Positions 18,716-19,933 of a DNA stretch of 19,933 bases are shown in pieces. Below the pieces are notes generated by a model. The model searched no databases and was not told the origin of the DNA. It saw only the letters and a program-made list of their open reading frames with translations. The DNA comes from Firmicutes bacterium CAG:110. GTDB lineage: Bacteria; Bacillota; Clostridia; Oscillospirales; Oscillospiraceae. Location of the stretch: positions 1 to 19,933 of the forward strand of contig HF988045.1 of NCBI GenBank assembly GCA_000434635.1, given 5' to 3'. How positions within the stretch are numbered: position 1 is the stretch's first letter; each line of letters starts with the position of its first letter. Made by a program: the position numbers and the translations under genes.

Positions 18716-18779
18716 GAATCTTTTCCCGGTTCTCCGCGTTCAGCTGAATCAGCATTTCATAAACGTCTTTCTGTGTCAT
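18645..18779 (-). CDS. Small antisense gene overlapping the repressor 3' end (44 aa)
   Basis: 44 residues: MTQKDVYEMLIQLNAENREK, then ILTLVTDLLRDQQSQREPAS and DAPV. CGGAGGAG lies 5-6 bases before the ATG. Its last 23 codons run antisense to the end of the repressor gene. The segment LNAENREKILTLVTDLLRDQ resembles the repressor tail LTPERQKQARVAIADLLKDQ, and both DLL(K/R)DQ pieces come from one palindrome (18684-18703). A helical partner of the repressor is possible, but this is inference. A perfect TATAAT on the same strand lies about 48 bases upstream. Confidence 0.6.
   Translation of the reverse strand: MTQKDVYEMLIQLNAENREKILTLVTDLLRDQQSQREPASDAPV
18684..18703. repeat. 20-bp near-perfect palindrome shared by two convergent genes
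   Basis: CTGATCTCTTAAAAGATCAG pairs at 9 of 10 positions. Plus strand codes ADLLKDQ in the repressor and minus strand codes TDLLRDQ in the small antisense gene. It could also form a weak two-way transcription stop. Confidence 0.7.
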
Positions 18780-18802
18780 AGCTGCTCCTCCGTTTTATGT
18801 AT

Positions 18803-18831
18803 TTGGGGATTTTCTCCCGCAGTTTTATTAT
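18803..18831 (+). promoter_or_regulatory. Possible promoter of the BRCT gene
   Basis: TTGGGG, a 17-base spacer and TATTAT on the plus strand, about 140 bases before the BRCT gene. The -35 is poor. The minus strand reads a perfect TATAAT over nearly the same bases (18827-18832), which may serve the small antisense gene, so the two would be back-to-back overlapping promoters. Confidence 0.35.
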
Positions 18832-18832
18832 A
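18827..18832 (-). promoter_or_regulatory. -10 box for the small antisense gene
   Basis: TATAAT on the minus strand, placed to give a leader of about 40 bases before the ATG at 18779. No convincing -35 was found at 16-18 bases. Confidence 0.4.
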
Positions 18833-18933
18833 GATTCCCATAGAAATAACGACGGCGGCAAACCTACATTTCATTAGCGATTCCGAACCACCTCACTGTT
18901 GCCAAGCTCAAGGCAACAGCCAAAGACAATATT

Positions 18934-18950
18934 GGTCCCAATTTGGGCAC
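18934..18950. repeat. 17-bp palindrome, copy E (leader of BRCT gene)
   Basis: GGTCCCAATTTGGGCAC, with two mismatches between the arms around a central T. It ends 23 bases before the BRCT gene start codon, just upstream of its ribosome binding site, so a bound protein could control that gene. The weakest of the five copies. Confidence 0.6.
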
Positions 18951-18973
18951 AACTGACTAAGGAGGAAAATATT

Positions 18974-19888
18974 ATGGCCGTCCCCGATCCTGCAACCGAG
19001 TACAGGCAGTTCACGAAACCGGCAGAACTACATAAGGCAATTAACACCCTCCGTGGAATTGTTGCGGGCATATCCTGCGACCAAGGCGTTTCAGGTACCG
19101 AGATTCAGGAGCTTGTCCACTGGTGTTCCATACATGAGCATTTGCGCGATCGGCATCCGTTCTCGGAACTGCTTCCCACAATTCAGCAGAGCATTCATGA
19201 CGGCGTCATCGACGAGGACGAGCAGAAAGACATCCTTTGGCTGTGCAACAACTTTACGGACAGTTCCAGCTATTACAACGAAATGACATCCTCCATCCAG
19301 TTTCTGAACGGCATGATTCATGGAATGATGGCTGACGGGAAGCTCAACGACAAAGAGATCTACTCACTCCGACTCTGGCTGGACGCCAACGATTATTTGC
19401 AGGGTACTTACCCCTTTGACGAACTGACGACGCTTATTCACACCATTCTGGAAGACGGCGTTATCACATCCAGTGAAAAGGAATCCCTGATGGCCTTCAT
19501 GAGCAATCTGGTGGAATTTAAGGATTCCTACAACTTGGTGGAATCCGATTTTGCGTCGCTCCGCCAGAAGTATTCTATCAGCGGTATTTGCGCCTATTGC
19601 CCGGACGTTGAAATCAAGGATAAACTGTTCTGCTTTACCGGCGAATCCTACCGCTCAACCAGAGCGGAAATCAAGGCCGAAGTCGAAAGACTTGGCGGCA
19701 AGTTCCGCCCCTCTGTCAGCGGGAAAACCGACTACCTCGTCGTCGGGAATGCCGGGAACCCCTGCTGGGCTTACTCCTGCTATGGCCGGAAAATTGAGGA
19801 AGCAATGGCGCTGAGAAAAGAGGGCGCGAAAGTTCAGATTATCAACGAGACAGACTTCTGGGACGCGATCTGGGACTGCGTGGACTAA
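18974..19888 (+). CDS. Duplicated helical domain plus C-terminal BRCT protein
   Basis: 304 residues from the ATG 7-8 bases after AAGGAGGA; an upstream frame to 18899 crosses the palindrome and is rejected. Residues 24-95 and 109-183 are two copies of one helical unit: LRGIVAGISCDQGVSGTEIQ ... HPFSELLPTIQQSIHDGVID, and LNGMIHGMMADGKLNDKEIY ... YPFDELTTLIHTILEDGVIT. The acidic D-G-x-I/L-x-x-x-E turns recall TerB-like bundles. A CxYC pair (206-209) links to a BRCT domain (217-302: LFCFTGESYRSTRAEIKAEV, GGKFRPSVSGKTDYLVVG, WDAIW), closest in style to NAD-dependent ligase BRCTs. BRCT domains bind phosphopeptides or DNA ends. It belongs to the lysogeny region; function unknown. Confidence 0.8.
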   Translation: MAVPDPATEYRQFTKPAELHKAINTLRGIVAGISCDQGVSGTEIQELVHWCSIHEHLRDRHPFSELLPTIQQSIHDGVIDEDEQKDILWLCNNFTDSSSYYNEMTSSIQFLNGMIHGMMADGKLNDKEIYSLRLWLDANDYLQGTYPFDELTTLIHTILEDGVITSSEKESLMAFMSNLVEFKDSYNLVESDFASLRQKYSISGICAYCPDVEIKDKLFCFTGESYRSTRAEIKAEVERLGGKFRPSVSGKTDYLVVGNAGNPCWAYSCYGRKIEEAMALRKEGAKVQIINETDFWDAIWDCVD

Positions 19889-19897
19889 GCTTGAATT

Positions 19898-19931
19898 GCC
19901 CGGTCTCCCCGTGCCACTGGAGAGGCCGGGC
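19898..19931 (+). terminator. Hairpin after the BRCT gene, probable terminator
   Basis: GCCCGG-TCTCC and GGAGA-GG-CCGGGC form an 11-bp stem with a 2-base bulge, starting 10 bases after the stop codon. Whether a T tract follows cannot be seen because the window ends. Confidence 0.5.
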
Positions 19932-19933
19932 GT

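Overview
The window is most of a temperate, long-tailed (siphovirus-type) phage or prophage. The host is probably a GC-rich Firmicute of the gut Clostridia (Oscillospiraceae-like). I infer this from GGAGG-type ribosome binding sites, tightly overlapping genes, an HK97-type head module, a P27-type terminase pair, phi13-like tail genes and Clostridia-style Soj/Spo0J-like ParA/ParB proteins. Host identity is inference; nothing in the window proves it.

Layout. Almost everything is transcribed leftward (minus strand). From right to left along that strand: an early operon starts at a good promoter near 18,172-18,200 with two small proteins, followed by about 700 bp of structured DNA with three tRNA-like elements. 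Next come a small zinc-finger protein, a DnaD/HTH-type replication protein with a candidate origin inside its gene, a DnaB helicase, an acidic hypothetical protein, ParA, and an unusually long ParB. A run of small accessory proteins follows (DUF551, membrane, CxCC and others), then a rolling-circle-type HUH Rep and a zinc-ribbon protein, ending at a strong intrinsic terminator (8,962-9,014). The late operon then runs HNH nuclease, TerS, TerL, portal, prohead protease, HK97 capsid, major tail protein, head-tail connector, head closure, tail terminator-like protein, HK97 gp10-like protein, the tail chaperone with a -1 frameshift extension, and the start of the tape measure gene, which is cut by the window edge.

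On the right, the plus strand carries a CI-like repressor with its own promoter and, beyond a small antisense gene, a protein made of two copies of a helical domain plus a BRCT domain. No integrase, lysis genes or tail fibre genes are visible. ParA and ParB make a plasmid-like lysogen (phage-plasmid) possible, though the missing genes may simply lie outside the window.

The most striking signal no single gene explains is a dispersed 17-bp palindrome (consensus GTGYCCAAWTTGGRCAC). There are five copies: two inside parB in the same reading frame, one in the 3' end of the dnaD-like gene, one between terL and portal, and one in the leader of the BRCT gene. It is a good candidate for the phage centromere (parS) or for another ParB-linked operator. 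Other notable items are tandem 24-bp palindromic repeats beside an AT-rich tract (candidate origin), an HUH Rep next to a DnaB/DnaD-type replisome, a tRNA-Cys-like gene that lacks U33, and a convergent small gene that encodes the same DLL(K/R)DQ peptide as the repressor tail from one shared palindrome.
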